A stretch of DNA of 43,265 bases from Tannerellaceae bacterium (GCA_031257015.1 JAIRPK010000048.1:1-43265); one strand, 5' to 3'. Counted from the stretch's first letter, positions 17,527 through 26,745 are shown. Notes: a model not told the origin generated them from the sequence alone. Translations and numbers: made by a program.

Positions 17527-18094
17527 TTATCTTCCTTTTATACGATTAAGATACAGATTTTTTATTCCATCTCCCAATACAGGATTCCCTAATGCGATTA
17601 CCTTATTTTCTTTATCCAAAAGAAAAGTATGAAAGGATTCTTCTAGCGGAAAATGGTTTAGTTTGTTTAGTTCGTCGTTTGTGTCTATGCAAATTGGATG
17701 GTCAAAGTAGCTCACGCGAAAAGCATAATATATTGTTTCTGTATCTTTTGAATTTAAAAAGAAGAGATATGAAATTTGCTCGGCGGCAATGCTGTCTGCC
17801 TGCTTCATAAATTTCAGCCATTGTGAGAGCTTTAGCTTGCAATCGGTACATCCGCCTGAATCTACATAGATAGTACCTTATACTCCCCTTGCGGCGGAAA
17901 TTGACTGTATCAAGCGTAAAAGTGTAAGGATTGGAAGAATCGGCAACGAAATGAGTGAAGGCGATATTGGACGGGAATATAATCTCTCGACCTTGCCAAT
18001 CATTAATCAGGTTGGAAATCTGTTGTTTATTATCCTTACCTCTGCAAGTGTTTAATAATAATAAGATGATTATGATAATCAATGTTCGTATCAT
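17527..18094 (-). pseudogene. Frameshifted thioredoxin-like lipoprotein
   Basis: The N-terminal part (from 18094) is a lipoprotein: MIRTLIIIIILLLLNTC with the lipid cysteine at 17, then NLINDWQGREIIFPSNIAF. The C-terminal part lies in another frame and reads YVDSGGCTDCKLKLSQW, then CIDTNDELNKLNHFP and FLLDKENKVIALGNP, the pattern of a thioredoxin-fold protein with a CxxC site. Between them a short piece in the third frame (PPQGEYKVL) also looks native, so two single-base losses are needed, near 17892 and near 17867. Both ends are well preserved, so the damage is recent or a sequence error. It is probably in the same unit as the NVEALA and BF3164-type genes downstream. Confidence 0.7.
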
Positions 18095-18237
18095 TTTCAG
18101 GTTACTTTTGTTGTTTGCAAATTTATTATTATTTACTGCCCAATAAAATTGTCAATGCAAAACTATTTCCTCCGCTGCACTGCGAAATAAGAACAAGGTG
18201 GCAAGGTGTATCTATATGTAAATTAGGACTTTACCTT

Positions 18238-18347
18238 ACTTGCGAGGTGTGCTTACGACCTGCGGGGACTTCCCCGTGACTTGTAGGGCGTGCCCCCGTT
18301 GGCGCTGAGAATTGCCTCACTTGGGACGTGGGAAATTCGGTAAGTTG
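18238..18347. repeat. Array E: decayed repeat of about 20-24 bp in a divergent gap
   Basis: ACTTG-like starts occur at 18238, 18258, 18279, 18297, 18319 and 18343, at distances of 20, 21, 18, 22 and 24 bp. Small palindromes fall between them (CGGGGACTTCCCCG at 18263-18276, GGGCGTGCCC at 18284-18293). Similarity between units is low, so this is a tentative degenerate array. The gap 18095-18571 holds no gene. Confidence 0.4.
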
Positions 18348-18530
18348 TATAATAATCTGTTGGAGTAATTGTTCTATTTCTCATTTTTAATTTTGAAAAC
18401 TGGTGAGTGTTTGGGATAATTGAAAAAGAGAACGTGATTTAGGTGGGCTACATTTATTCTTGCGTCAAGCCAGACTGTTTTAGCTCTGAAATATTTATGG
18501 ATTAAATGATAGGATTTCAGAAAGAATATC

Positions 18531-18538
18531 TACTTTTG
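18531..18538 (+). promoter_or_regulatory. Likely -7 element of the rseC-rnf operon
   Basis: TACTTTTG matches TAnnTTTG. No good -33 element is seen. It lies 33 bp upstream of the ATG at 18572 and supports that start over the earlier in-frame ATG at 18506, which would lie upstream of the transcription start. Confidence 0.45.
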
Positions 18539-18571
18539 CGCCATCATTTGCAATCCAGAGTTTACAAAAAT

Positions 18572-19006
18572 ATGTCAAATAGCACCGAATATTACGGAAC
18601 AATCAAAGAGAAAGCTGGCAACAAAGCTTTCATTGTCATAGAACGAAATGCAGCTTGCGCTTTATGCAGAGCGAGGTCGAGTTGCCTTGCCTCCGCGAAG
18701 GCTGAGGAGCTTGTCGAGGCTGTTGTTTTGCCAGGAGATGCGTTCGAGGTTGGTGAGAAAGTTGAGCTCAATTGCGCAAAGGCCATAAGCAGGCGGGCTG
18801 TTGTGCTGGTTTTGCTCATACCGTTGGTACTGATTGTTGTCACTGTCGGCATTAGCGTTTTGGCTTTTGATTGTGGCGACAGAATGGGGGCTGTGGTCGG
18901 ACTTGCATTGGTAGGTTTGTGGTATTTGGCTCTCTACTTGTTCAGGAACATGCTGAACGATGGCGTTGTTTTTACCGTAAGAAAAATAAATATAAAAACT
19001 GTATGA
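18572..19006 (+). CDS. rseC: RseC/MucC-like protein heading the rnf operon
   Basis: A 144-residue membrane protein of the RseC family. It has an N-terminal cytoplasmic domain with a cysteine group (CALCRARSSC near 28-37) and two hydrophobic segments in the C-terminal half (VLVLLIPLVLIVVTVGISVL and VVGLALVGLWYLALYLF). In Bacteroidota it commonly precedes rnfB; it may deliver or repair redox centres of the Rnf complex, but this is inference. Its stop overlaps the rnfB start (ATGA at 19003-19006), so the two are translationally coupled. Confidence 0.8.
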   Translation: MSNSTEYYGTIKEKAGNKAFIVIERNAACALCRARSSCLASAKAEELVEAVVLPGDAFEVGEKVELNCAKAISRRAVVLVLLIPLVLIVVTVGISVLAFDCGDRMGAVVGLALVGLWYLALYLFRNMLNDGVVFTVRKINIKTV

Positions 19007-19851
19007 TAATAATATCAGTTGTAGTACTTGGTGGGATTGGGCTGATTAGTTCCGTTCTGTTATACATTATTTCCAAAAAGTTTGAAATACAGGAAGATCC
19101 GCGTATAGGTTTAACTCTCGAAGCGTTGCCTTCGGCTAATTGTGGAGGATGCGGCTATCCGGGGTGTGCGGGCTTTGCGGCGGCTTGCGTCAAGGCCGAA
19201 TCGCTCGACGAATTGCTATGTCCTGTTGGAGGGAAGGCCGTTATGGACAAAGTAGCGGAAATTCTTGGCAAGAAAGTGACTGAGGTCGAGGCGAGAGTGG
19301 CTGTTGTCCGCTGCCAGGGCGATTGCGAGGCCAGGGCGAAGACGAATGTTTATGACGGTTTGAAGGCTTGTGCAGCTGTGTCCAAACTTTATGCCGGCGA
19401 AACGGCTTGTGCTTACGGGTGTTTAGCCTATGGCGACTGTGTTAGAGTTTGTTCTTTCGGCGCTATATATATTAATGAGTCCACAGGATTGGCTGAAGTT
19501 GACGAGGATAAGTGCACTTCCTGCGGAGCCTGTGTAAAGGCATGTCCGAAAAACCTGATTGAGTTGAGAAAAAAAGGGCCGAAGTCAAGAATGATTTATG
19601 TCGGCTGCATGAGCAAGGATAAGGGCGGGGATGCAAAAAAAGCCTGCGCCAGAGCTTGCATCGGTTGCAGCAAATGCGAAAAGGCTTGTGAATTTGGAGC
19701 TATAAGTCTAGTGGCTAATCTGGCATACATTGATTTTCAAAAGTGCTGCTTGTGCAGGAAATGTGTATCGGCTTGCCCGACGAATGCCATCATGGAGCTG
19801 AACTTCCTGCCTGAACGGGAGGCGACCGAGGCTAAGGCTATGGCTGAATAA
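19003..19851 (+). CDS. rnfB: Rnf electron-transport complex subunit B
   Basis: A 282-residue subunit that receives electrons from ferredoxin and feeds the membrane core. One N-terminal membrane segment (1-22) is followed by the RnfB-specific cluster site CGGCGYPGC (C47, C50, C55 plus C62). After it come several ferredoxin-like cysteine motifs, for example CTSCGACVKACP, CIGCSKCEKACE and CCLCRKCVSACP. The start at 19003 overlaps the rseC stop by 4 bp. The complex couples ferredoxin and NAD redox chemistry to ion pumping across the inner membrane. Confidence 0.94.
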   Translation: MIIISVVVLGGIGLISSVLLYIISKKFEIQEDPRIGLTLEALPSANCGGCGYPGCAGFAAACVKAESLDELLCPVGGKAVMDKVAEILGKKVTEVEARVAVVRCQGDCEARAKTNVYDGLKACAAVSKLYAGETACAYGCLAYGDCVRVCSFGAIYINESTGLAEVDEDKCTSCGACVKACPKNLIELRKKGPKSRMIYVGCMSKDKGGDAKKACARACIGCSKCEKACEFGAISLVANLAYIDFQKCCLCRKCVSACPTNAIMELNFLPEREATEAKAMAE

Positions 19852-19881
19852 TTACAATAAATAGTATTAATATATATTATA

Positions 19882-21204
19882 ATGTTAAAAACATTTAGAA
19901 TTGGGGGAATACATCCTTGCGAAAACAAGTTTTCGGCTGGCGGACAGATACGTCAGGCAATGCTTCCGGAACGGGCAGTTATATTTCTTGCGCAGCATCT
20001 CGGCGTGCCGGCTGAAGCGGTTGTAAAGAAGGGTGATATGGTTAAAGTCGGGACTTTAATCGGCAAATCTGCCGGATTTATTTCGGCTAATATTCATTCC
20101 TCTGTCTCTGGGAAAGTGGCTAGGGTCGAAGCGATGCCGGATATGTCGGGTTACAGACGTCCGGCAATCGTTGTCGATGTTGAAGGCGATGAATGGGAAC
20201 CGACCGTTGATTGCAGCGAGGAGCTGACGGTGCATACGGATTTGGATGCTAAGGATATTATTAAGCGTATTGCGGATGCGGGGATTGTCGGCATGGGGGG
20301 AGCGACTTTTCCGACGCATGTTAAATTATCACCGCCTCCAGGTTTAAAGGCTGAAATCATTATAATTAATGCAGCCGAATGTGAACCGTATTTAACGTCA
20401 GACCATAGTTTAATACTTGAAAAAAGTAAGGAAGTAATTGTCGGGACTGCCTTGCTTATGAAAGCTGTCGGAGTAACCAAAGCGGTTGTCGGTATAGAAA
20501 ATAACAAGAAGGATGCCATCGAAGCTTTACGGAAAGTTAAAACCGAAGGTATAGAAATTCTCCCGCTTAAAGCGCGTTATCCGCAGGGGGGAGAGAAGCA
20601 ACTTATTGATGCTGTCATGCGTCGCCAGATTCAAAGTGGGGCATTGCCCGTTTCTGTCGGAGCAATTGTTCAGAATGTCGGGACTGCATTTGCCGTTTAT
20701 GAGGCTGTAATGAAGAACAAGCCGTTGATTGAACGCATTGTGACTGTCACTGGACGGGGTGTAGTTCAGCCGTCGATCTTCCGCGCACGCATTGGAACAT
20801 CTGTTCAGTCCCTTATAGAAGATGCCGGAGGCTTTGTGGGCAATCAAGGAAAGGTTATTGCCGGCGGCCCGATGATGGGGAAGGCATTGTCGAGCACCGA
20901 AGTTCCTGTTGTTAAAGGCACTTCGGGCATATTGCTGCTTCCTCAAGAAGAGTCTTATCGAAGGAAGTCGAACAATTGTATCCGGTGTGCGAAATGTGTA
21001 CAGGCTTGTCCGATGGGGTTAAATCCTACGTTGCTGATGATGGCTACGGAGTTCGGTAACTGGCAGCTTGCGGAGGATAATTATATTATTGACTGTATCG
21101 ACTGTGGTTCGTGCAGCTATACTTGTCCATCCTTCCGTCCGCTTTTGGACAGCATACGTTTGGGAAAAGACAAAGTCGGCACATTGATTCGCGCACGCAA
21201 GTAA
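19882..21204 (+). CDS. rnfC: Rnf electron-transport complex subunit C
   Basis: A 440-residue peripheral subunit that binds NADH and FMN. The N-terminus (FRIGGIHPCENK) is family-typical. The FMN/NADH-binding motif GMGGATFPTHVK lies near 139-150. Two [4Fe-4S] motifs are near the C-terminus: CIRCAKCVQACP and CIDCGSCSYTCP. The length is the usual core length without a long C-terminal extension. It lies 30 bp after rnfB and 7 bp before rnfD. Confidence 0.95.
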   Translation: MLKTFRIGGIHPCENKFSAGGQIRQAMLPERAVIFLAQHLGVPAEAVVKKGDMVKVGTLIGKSAGFISANIHSSVSGKVARVEAMPDMSGYRRPAIVVDVEGDEWEPTVDCSEELTVHTDLDAKDIIKRIADAGIVGMGGATFPTHVKLSPPPGLKAEIIIINAAECEPYLTSDHSLILEKSKEVIVGTALLMKAVGVTKAVVGIENNKKDAIEALRKVKTEGIEILPLKARYPQGGEKQLIDAVMRRQIQSGALPVSVGAIVQNVGTAFAVYEAVMKNKPLIERIVTVTGRGVVQPSIFRARIGTSVQSLIEDAGGFVGNQGKVIAGGPMMGKALSSTEVPVVKGTSGILLLPQEESYRRKSNNCIRCAKCVQACPMGLNPTLLMMATEFGNWQLAEDNYIIDCIDCGSCSYTCPSFRPLLDSIRLGKDKVGTLIRARK

Positions 21205-21211
21205 TATATTA

Positions 21212-22183
21212 ATGTATAAGATGAAGAAAGAATTGATTGTATCGCCTTCGCCTCATATTCATGGAGGCGACAGTGTAGAGAAGAATATGTATGGGGTTCT
21301 TGTTGCATTAGGGCCTGCATTTCTTTTGTCTCTGTATTATTTTGGTTTGGGGGCTTTGACTGTGACGCTTGTGTCGGTTTCGGCTTGTGTCTTGTTTGAG
21401 TTCCTGATTCGGAAATATTTGATGAAGCAACCGCTGAGCATATCTGATGGTTCGGCCATATTAACCGGGGTGTTGCTGGCTTTTAATCTTCCGTCCAATC
21501 TTCAGGTATGGATTATTATAGTTGGAGCCTTGTTTGCGGTTGGCGTAGCGAAGATGCCATTCGGTGGATTAGGAAATAATATTTTTAATCCTGCTTTAGC
21601 GGGGAGGGTCTTCTTGTTGATTTCTTTTCCGGCGCAGATGACGATTTGGCCTGTTCCTGGTTCATTTCCGCCAACTTATGTTGATGGGGAGACAGGAGCT
21701 ACGCTCCTCTCTCTCCTGAATGATGGAGCCGGGGCGAAACTTCCTGCTTATAAGGATATGCTGCTGGGAAAAATGGGGGGCAGTTTGGGAGAGGTGAGTG
21801 CAATTGCTTTGGTGATTGGCTTTGCGTTTATGCTTTTCAGGAAAATTATCACTTGGCATATACCTGTATCTATTCTTGTTACGGTTTTTGTCTTTACTGG
21901 TATCATGTATATTGTCAATCCTGAGACTTATGTTAATCCTGTTATTCATTTGTTATCTGGCGGATTGCTTCTGGGAGCAATTTTCATGGCGACTGATTAT
22001 GTCACCTCGCCTATGAGCATTAGTGGGATGATTGTCTTTGGTGTTGGCATAGGATTATTGACGAGCGTTATTCGCCTTTTCGGAGCTTATCCGGAGGGAG
22101 TCTCGTTTGCTATATTAATAATGAATGCAGTGACACCTCTTATTAACACATATTTCAAACCTAAACATTTCGGAAGTAAATGA
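21212..22183 (+). CDS. rnfD: Rnf electron-transport complex subunit D
   Basis: A 323-residue integral membrane subunit with about nine hydrophobic segments. The covalent FMN site is visible as GETGATLLS near residue 162, where the threonine takes the flavin phosphate. An alternative ATG three codons in (21221) is equally plausible as start. It is followed by rnfG with a 1-bp gap. It belongs to the ion-translocating core. Confidence 0.94.
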   Translation: MYKMKKELIVSPSPHIHGGDSVEKNMYGVLVALGPAFLLSLYYFGLGALTVTLVSVSACVLFEFLIRKYLMKQPLSISDGSAILTGVLLAFNLPSNLQVWIIIVGALFAVGVAKMPFGGLGNNIFNPALAGRVFLLISFPAQMTIWPVPGSFPPTYVDGETGATLLSLLNDGAGAKLPAYKDMLLGKMGGSLGEVSAIALVIGFAFMLFRKIITWHIPVSILVTVFVFTGIMYIVNPETYVNPVIHLLSGGLLLGAIFMATDYVTSPMSISGMIVFGVGIGLLTSVIRLFGAYPEGVSFAILIMNAVTPLINTYFKPKHFGSK

Positions 22184-22184
22184 T

Positions 22185-22811
22185 ATGAAGAAATTGAAAT
22201 CAACATTACCCAATATGTTTCTCTCTCTATTCTTTACCTGCGTTGCATCAGGCTTGATAGTGACAGGATCTAATCTTTATACGGCGACGCCAATTGCGGA
22301 ATCAAAGAAAGCTGCCGTAGCTGATGCCATTCGTCGTGTTACTCCTGAATTTGACAATAATCCTGTTGATGAAGTGTATTTTGCTGCAACATCCGACGGC
22401 GACTCTCTCCGAATATACCCTGCCAAAAAAGCCGGAGCATTTGTAGGATGTGCTGTTGAAAGCTCGACTAAAAAAGGTTTCAGTGGAGAGATTAAAATAA
22501 TGGTCGGATTCGATGTTAAAGGGGTGTTAATCAATTATTCAGTTCTCAGTCATGCTGAAACGCCTGGATTAGGCTCAAAGATGGAATCCTGGTTTCGCAC
22601 AGACAAAAAGAACCAAAGTGTAATCGGCCGTTCGCTTGCAAGCGGTGGCTTCTCTGTATTCAAAGATGGAGGCGATGTCGATGCAATAACGGCCGCAACA
22701 ATCTCAAGCCGTGCTTTCCTAGATGCTGTTAACAGAGCATATAGCGCCTATGCGCAAACGGATTCCAGTAGCGGAGCTTCGCCTCAGAAAGAAGATGACA
22801 ATGAAAAATAA
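22185..22811 (+). CDS. rnfG: Rnf electron-transport complex subunit G
   Basis: A 208-residue protein with one N-terminal membrane anchor (residues 10-30) and a periplasmic FMN domain. The covalent flavin motif is DAITAATISS near 166-175, matching the (S/T)xAT pattern. A second family block is LSHAETPGLGSKM. Its last 11 bp overlap the start of rnfE in a different frame, indicating coupled translation. Confidence 0.94.
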   Translation: MKKLKSTLPNMFLSLFFTCVASGLIVTGSNLYTATPIAESKKAAVADAIRRVTPEFDNNPVDEVYFAATSDGDSLRIYPAKKAGAFVGCAVESSTKKGFSGEIKIMVGFDVKGVLINYSVLSHAETPGLGSKMESWFRTDKKNQSVIGRSLASGGFSVFKDGGDVDAITAATISSRAFLDAVNRAYSAYAQTDSSSGASPQKEDDNEK

Positions 22812-23394
22812 CAATTGGAGTGTTTTATTTAATGGGATAATAAAGGAAAATCCTGTCTTTGTCCTTCTTTTAGGTATGTGCCCGACGCTTGGCACAACCT
22901 CGTCTGCAATGAACGGTATGAGTATGGGGCTGGCAACAACGTTCGTGCTTACTTGTACAAATATGGTGATTTCAGGACTGAAAAAACTGATCCCAGATTC
23001 AATTCGCATACCGGCTTATGTAGTCATGATCGCTACATTTGTAACACCATTGCAGATGTTTATAGAGGCCTTCCTTCCGGAACTTTATAAAAGCCTTGGG
23101 TTATTCATTCCCCTCATCGTTGTTAATTGTATTGTTTTGGGGCGTGCCGAAGCTTTCGCCGGGAAGAACAAACTTATTCCTTCAGGTCTTGACGGCTTTG
23201 GCATAGGTTTGGGCTTCACCCTCGCGCTGACATTGTTGGGAGCGATGCGGGAGTTTTTGGGAACGGGGCGCATCTTTGATTTTGGCATTATGCCGGAGGA
23301 ATATGGGGCATTAGTCTTTGTTTTAGCTCCTGGTGCATTTATTGCCCTGGGCTTCCTTATTGCTGCAATCAACAAAATTCGCAAATCAATATAA
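22801..23394 (+). CDS. rnfE: Rnf electron-transport complex subunit E
   Basis: A 197-residue membrane protein with six hydrophobic segments. The conserved cysteines of the RnfA/RnfE pair, which hold a membrane-embedded iron-sulfur cluster, are visible in LLGMCPTLGTTSS and IVVNCIVLGRAEAFA. The start at 22801 (MKNNNWSVLFNGI) is chosen because it matches the family N-terminus; an upstream in-frame ATG lies deep inside rnfG. Confidence 0.94.
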   Translation: MKNNNWSVLFNGIIKENPVFVLLLGMCPTLGTTSSAMNGMSMGLATTFVLTCTNMVISGLKKLIPDSIRIPAYVVMIATFVTPLQMFIEAFLPELYKSLGLFIPLIVVNCIVLGRAEAFAGKNKLIPSGLDGFGIGLGFTLALTLLGAMREFLGTGRIFDFGIMPEEYGALVFVLAPGAFIALGFLIAAINKIRKSI

Positions 23395-23406
23395 AATAAC
23401 AATTTT

Positions 23407-23979
23407 ATGGAATATATTTTGATATTTGTTTCCGCGGCTTTCGTCAATAATATTGTCCTCTCGCAATTCCTCGGAATATGTCCTTTCCTTGGCGTATCTC
23501 AAAAAGTAGAAACTGCTGGTGGAATGGCTTTGGCTGTAACTTTTGTTATGACAATCGCGACAATTGTTACTTTTCTTGTCCAAACTTATGTGCTTAATGT
23601 GTTTGGCTTAGGATTTTTGCAGACGATTATGTTTATTATTGTCATTGCTTCGCTTGTTCAGATGTTGGAAATAATGCTAAAAAAAATTTCGCCAGCCCTT
23701 TATCAGGCTTTGGGTGTTTATCTTCCGTTGATAACGACAAATTGTGCTGTGCTTGGTGTGGCGATCCTTGTTATCCAGAAAGAATACCATCTTTTTCAGT
23801 CCATTGTGTTCGCCATTTCTACTGCAATAGGTTTCGGTTTGGCCTTGATCATCTTTGCCGGAATAAGAGAGCAATTGTCTATGACGCGATTGCCTGAAAC
23901 GATGTGTGGAACGCCCATTGCGCTGATAACCGCTGGATTGTTGGCGATGGCCTTCATGGGTTTTTCTGGAATTGTGTAA
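23407..23979 (+). CDS. rnfA: Rnf electron-transport complex subunit A
   Basis: A 190-residue membrane protein with six hydrophobic segments, homologous to RnfE but inserted in the opposite sense. Conserved cysteines are in LGICPFLGV and TTNCAVLGVA. It completes the subunit set B-C-D-G-E-A seen in Bacteroidota. galE follows after 21 bp with no terminator between them. Confidence 0.95.
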   Translation: MEYILIFVSAAFVNNIVLSQFLGICPFLGVSQKVETAGGMALAVTFVMTIATIVTFLVQTYVLNVFGLGFLQTIMFIIVIASLVQMLEIMLKKISPALYQALGVYLPLITTNCAVLGVAILVIQKEYHLFQSIVFAISTAIGFGLALIIFAGIREQLSMTRLPETMCGTPIALITAGLLAMAFMGFSGIV

Positions 23980-24000
23980 CATACATAATATTAATATAGA

Positions 24001-25026
24001 ATGAAACGAATTTTAGTTACTGGAGGAGCAGGATACATTGGCTCGCATACTGTTGTCGAACTTCTTGACGTGGGGTATGATGTAGTAATAATCGACAATC
24101 TCTCCAATTCCAATGAGAAAGTCATTGATGGAATTGAAAAAATAGTAGGCCGACGTCCGGAATTTATTAAAATGGACTGCTTGGACATGGATGGATTGCG
24201 AAAAGTTTTTATCAATTATCCAAACATCTGCGGCATAATCCATTTTGCTGCTAGCAAAGCCGTAGGTGAATCCGTCAATATTCCTTTGCATTATTACAAA
24301 AATAATATCGTAACACTGCTTAACCTTCTCGAACTAATACCGGAGTTCGGCGTTGAAGGGATCGTCTTTTCCTCTTCTTGCACCGTTTACGGACAGCCTG
24401 AAAACCTCCCTGTAACCGAGGATGCGCCTGTTCAGCCGGCAATGTCGCCTTATGGGAACTCGAAGCAAATAAACGAGGAAATCATTCGGGATGCTATTCA
24501 TGCCGGATTGCCTTTTAAGAGTATTATTCTCCGTTATTTCAATCCCATAGGAGCGCACCCAAGTGCTGAGATCGGTGAATTGCCTAACGGGATTCCTCAA
24601 AACCTTGTTCCCTTTATTACGCAAACGGCGATTGGTATTCATCCGGAGGTGAGCGTTTTTGGGAATGATTATAATACACCTGATGGTTCTTGTATCCGAG
24701 ATTTTATTAATGTAGTCGATCTTTCCAAGGCTCATGTTATCGCTGTCGAACGCATGTTGGAGAACAAAGGTGACAGTTTGGAAATTTTCAATTTAGGAAC
24801 GGGCAAAGGCTTGTCTGTTTTTGAACTGCTCAACATCTTTGAAAAAAGTACTGGTGTAAGTGTTCCTTACAGAATAGTAGGGCGTCGAGAGGGTGATATT
24901 GAAAAAGTTTGGGCAGACCCTGTTCATGCCAATAAAGTTTTAGGCTGGAAATCTGAAAAAACTATTGAGGAAACATTGATTTCTGCATGGGAATGGCAAA
25001 AAAAACTGGCTAAAACAAAAAACTAA
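24001..25026 (+). CDS. galE: UDP-glucose 4-epimerase
   Basis: A 341-residue extended short-chain dehydrogenase. The NAD-binding motif GGAGYIGSH lies at 8-16, the catalytic YGNSK at 151-155, and FSSSCTVYGQP supplies the catalytic serine region. It interconverts UDP-glucose and UDP-galactose in the cytoplasm, feeding glycan synthesis. It is placed at the end of the rnf operon, 21 bp after rnfA, and a strong terminator follows at 25049-25101, so it is probably co-transcribed with rnf. Confidence 0.94.
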   Translation: MKRILVTGGAGYIGSHTVVELLDVGYDVVIIDNLSNSNEKVIDGIEKIVGRRPEFIKMDCLDMDGLRKVFINYPNICGIIHFAASKAVGESVNIPLHYYKNNIVTLLNLLELIPEFGVEGIVFSSSCTVYGQPENLPVTEDAPVQPAMSPYGNSKQINEEIIRDAIHAGLPFKSIILRYFNPIGAHPSAEIGELPNGIPQNLVPFITQTAIGIHPEVSVFGNDYNTPDGSCIRDFINVVDLSKAHVIAVERMLENKGDSLEIFNLGTGKGLSVFELLNIFEKSTGVSVPYRIVGRREGDIEKVWADPVHANKVLGWKSEKTIEETLISAWEWQKKLAKTKN

Positions 25027-25048
25027 AATAGGGATATTTAGAATTTTA

Positions 25049-25101
25049 GATTTTTCGAGGTTTTGTAAGCAGTAATTACCGCCTCGGAAAATCTTTTTTT
25101 T
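25049..25101 (+). terminator. Rho-independent terminator of the rseC-rnf-galE operon
   Basis: A 12-bp stem (GATTTTTCGAGG at 25049-25060 with CCTCGGAAAATC at 25082-25093, one T-G pair) and a 21-nt loop are followed by eight T residues. It begins 23 bp after the galE stop. Confidence 0.88.
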
Positions 25102-25800
25102 GCCATTTTGTATTTTTATTATCTTCTATATATTTCAAACAAATAAAAGCAGTTCTTCATACGGTTTTTCGGATGATAAATATCATTCTAAATGTAGTCT
25201 GCAAAACACTTTTGAAAATTGTTATTACCTTTGTAGCTGAGATTAAAATATAAAATAGTGATGTAATGGTACAAACCGAAACTAGAAAAGATTTACGTGC
25301 AGCTCCAGTCAATTTACTCATTTCAATATAGTTTATAGATACTAGTTGTTTCACGAATGAAAATTGAATAGACGATTAGGGAATAAAGTTGGTATAACGT
25401 GTTAATATGCTTTGATGTCGATAGTCTTGATGTGTCTATTAATGATAATGTATCGGTTTTATCTTGTATTGTTTCTATTTGCGATTAAGCTGTAGTTATA
25501 GATTAAAAACAGAGTGCTCGTTTTGTCAAGCATAGTATTCACTGTAATTGCATGACGTATGATATTCCGCATACTTTGAAAGAGGGAGAGTTTTGATTGT
25601 TTTTCATCTTTAATCTTGTGGAATAAATACATATATTTTTGAACTTGTAATAGTGATTTATTATAGGTGTTACTCTTTTGTTTTAGTTCTCTTGTTCGGA
25701 AGAGTATCCTTCAATTTAACCAGAGAACAGTCGATAATATTTGGCTCTGATGTTCGACCGCTAAATAAGGGTGAATAATTAATTGTTTATTAGAATTAAA
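25102..25800. other. AT-rich gap with one promoter-linked 21-codon reading frame
   Basis: No established gene is seen. A TACCTTTG box at 25226-25233 matches the Bacteroidota -7 element. A 21-codon frame follows at 25266-25331 (MVQTETRKDLRAAPV then NLLISI). It could be a truncated gene start or a leader peptide. The rest of the gap has no coding, RNA or repeat signal I can support. Confidence 0.3.
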
Positions 25801-26745
25801 ATGAAAAAGATTATTTTTATGACGCTAAATGTGTTGGTTTTTATTATCGTCTCTTGTACCCATGAATCGAGTGTGCTAAGCAATATAAAAACGGAAAGCG
25901 ATGTTTCTACAGAGCCAGCAAAGGAAAATAATAATACCGATTATCGGCTGTCTATTCCTGAAGTAAAAGATGTAATCTCCGATTTCTTTGACAATGAAGA
26001 AATAGCCGTTAAAAGTTTATCTGAAAGAATAATTAAGAATGTAGAAGTAGTCTGTTCAACTCCGAAAGAACTTTCTACTCGTAGCTATTCTGAAGATATT
26101 ACCAGTAAGGATGGAACAAACAATGAGGCAATAAAAGATACATTATCCTACATTGTAAACTTTGAAAATGACAATGGCTTTGCTATTGTTTCTGCTGATA
26201 AACGAACAGAACCTGTTTTATTCTTTAGTGAAGACGGAAATTTTTCGTTATCAGAAACTTTGGCAGAGGATAACAAAGCCCCTTTCCTGTATCAAATGGA
26301 ACTTATTGCAAATTATGTACAGAGTTGTAAATCGGATTTTGAAAACAACCCGATCACAAAGTCTAGAAATTTCCAACCTGTTATTGGCTCTGAGATGAAA
26401 TTAATGTATGAGGAGACACCGAGGGTAAAAGTTTTTTGGGGACAGAGTGCTCCGTACAATGCTTTTTGTCCAATTAAAAAGAACCAACGAACTCTTGTTG
26501 GCTGCGTTGCAGTGGCAATGGGAATGGTTATGTCCGTAACTCAGAATGTGAGATCTTTTAGAGGAGTGGCTTTGAATTGGAATTTAATTAACAGACTGAC
26601 GAATGCCACTGCCATGTATAATGATAATACTGGGGCGGCAGCCCAGGTTCAAAATTTATTGTACAAACTTGGCGTTTCTGTTAATATGGATTATGGTATA
26701 GAGGTAGTGGAGCCAAATCCAGACCGAAAAAAAAAGGATATTTAA
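25801..26745 (+). CDS. Truncated C10-family cysteine protease with Spi-type prodomain
   Basis: A 314-residue lipoprotein-like product. The signal MKKIIFMTLNVLVFIIVSC places the lipid cysteine at 19. A long propeptide region follows (YIVNFENDNGFAIVSADKR is typical of the streptopain inhibitor/pro domain). The protease domain then begins (VFWGQSAPYNAFCP) with the catalytic cysteine in VGCVAVAMGMVM (C235). The chain stops about 80 residues later, before the catalytic histidine expected in the family, so it should be inactive. The stop follows a run of nine A (26727-26735). One A fewer would add a tail ending FGWINIIQSAKPN up to 26812, still without an HAV-type histidine motif. The start at 25801 is preferred to a TTG at 25783. 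It is AT-rich and isolated. Confidence 0.75.
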   Translation: MKKIIFMTLNVLVFIIVSCTHESSVLSNIKTESDVSTEPAKENNNTDYRLSIPEVKDVISDFFDNEEIAVKSLSERIIKNVEVVCSTPKELSTRSYSEDITSKDGTNNEAIKDTLSYIVNFENDNGFAIVSADKRTEPVLFFSEDGNFSLSETLAEDNKAPFLYQMELIANYVQSCKSDFENNPITKSRNFQPVIGSEMKLMYEETPRVKVFWGQSAPYNAFCPIKKNQRTLVGCVAVAMGMVMSVTQNVRSFRGVALNWNLINRLTNATAMYNDNTGAAAQVQNLLYKLGVSVNMDYGIEVVEPNPDRKKKDI

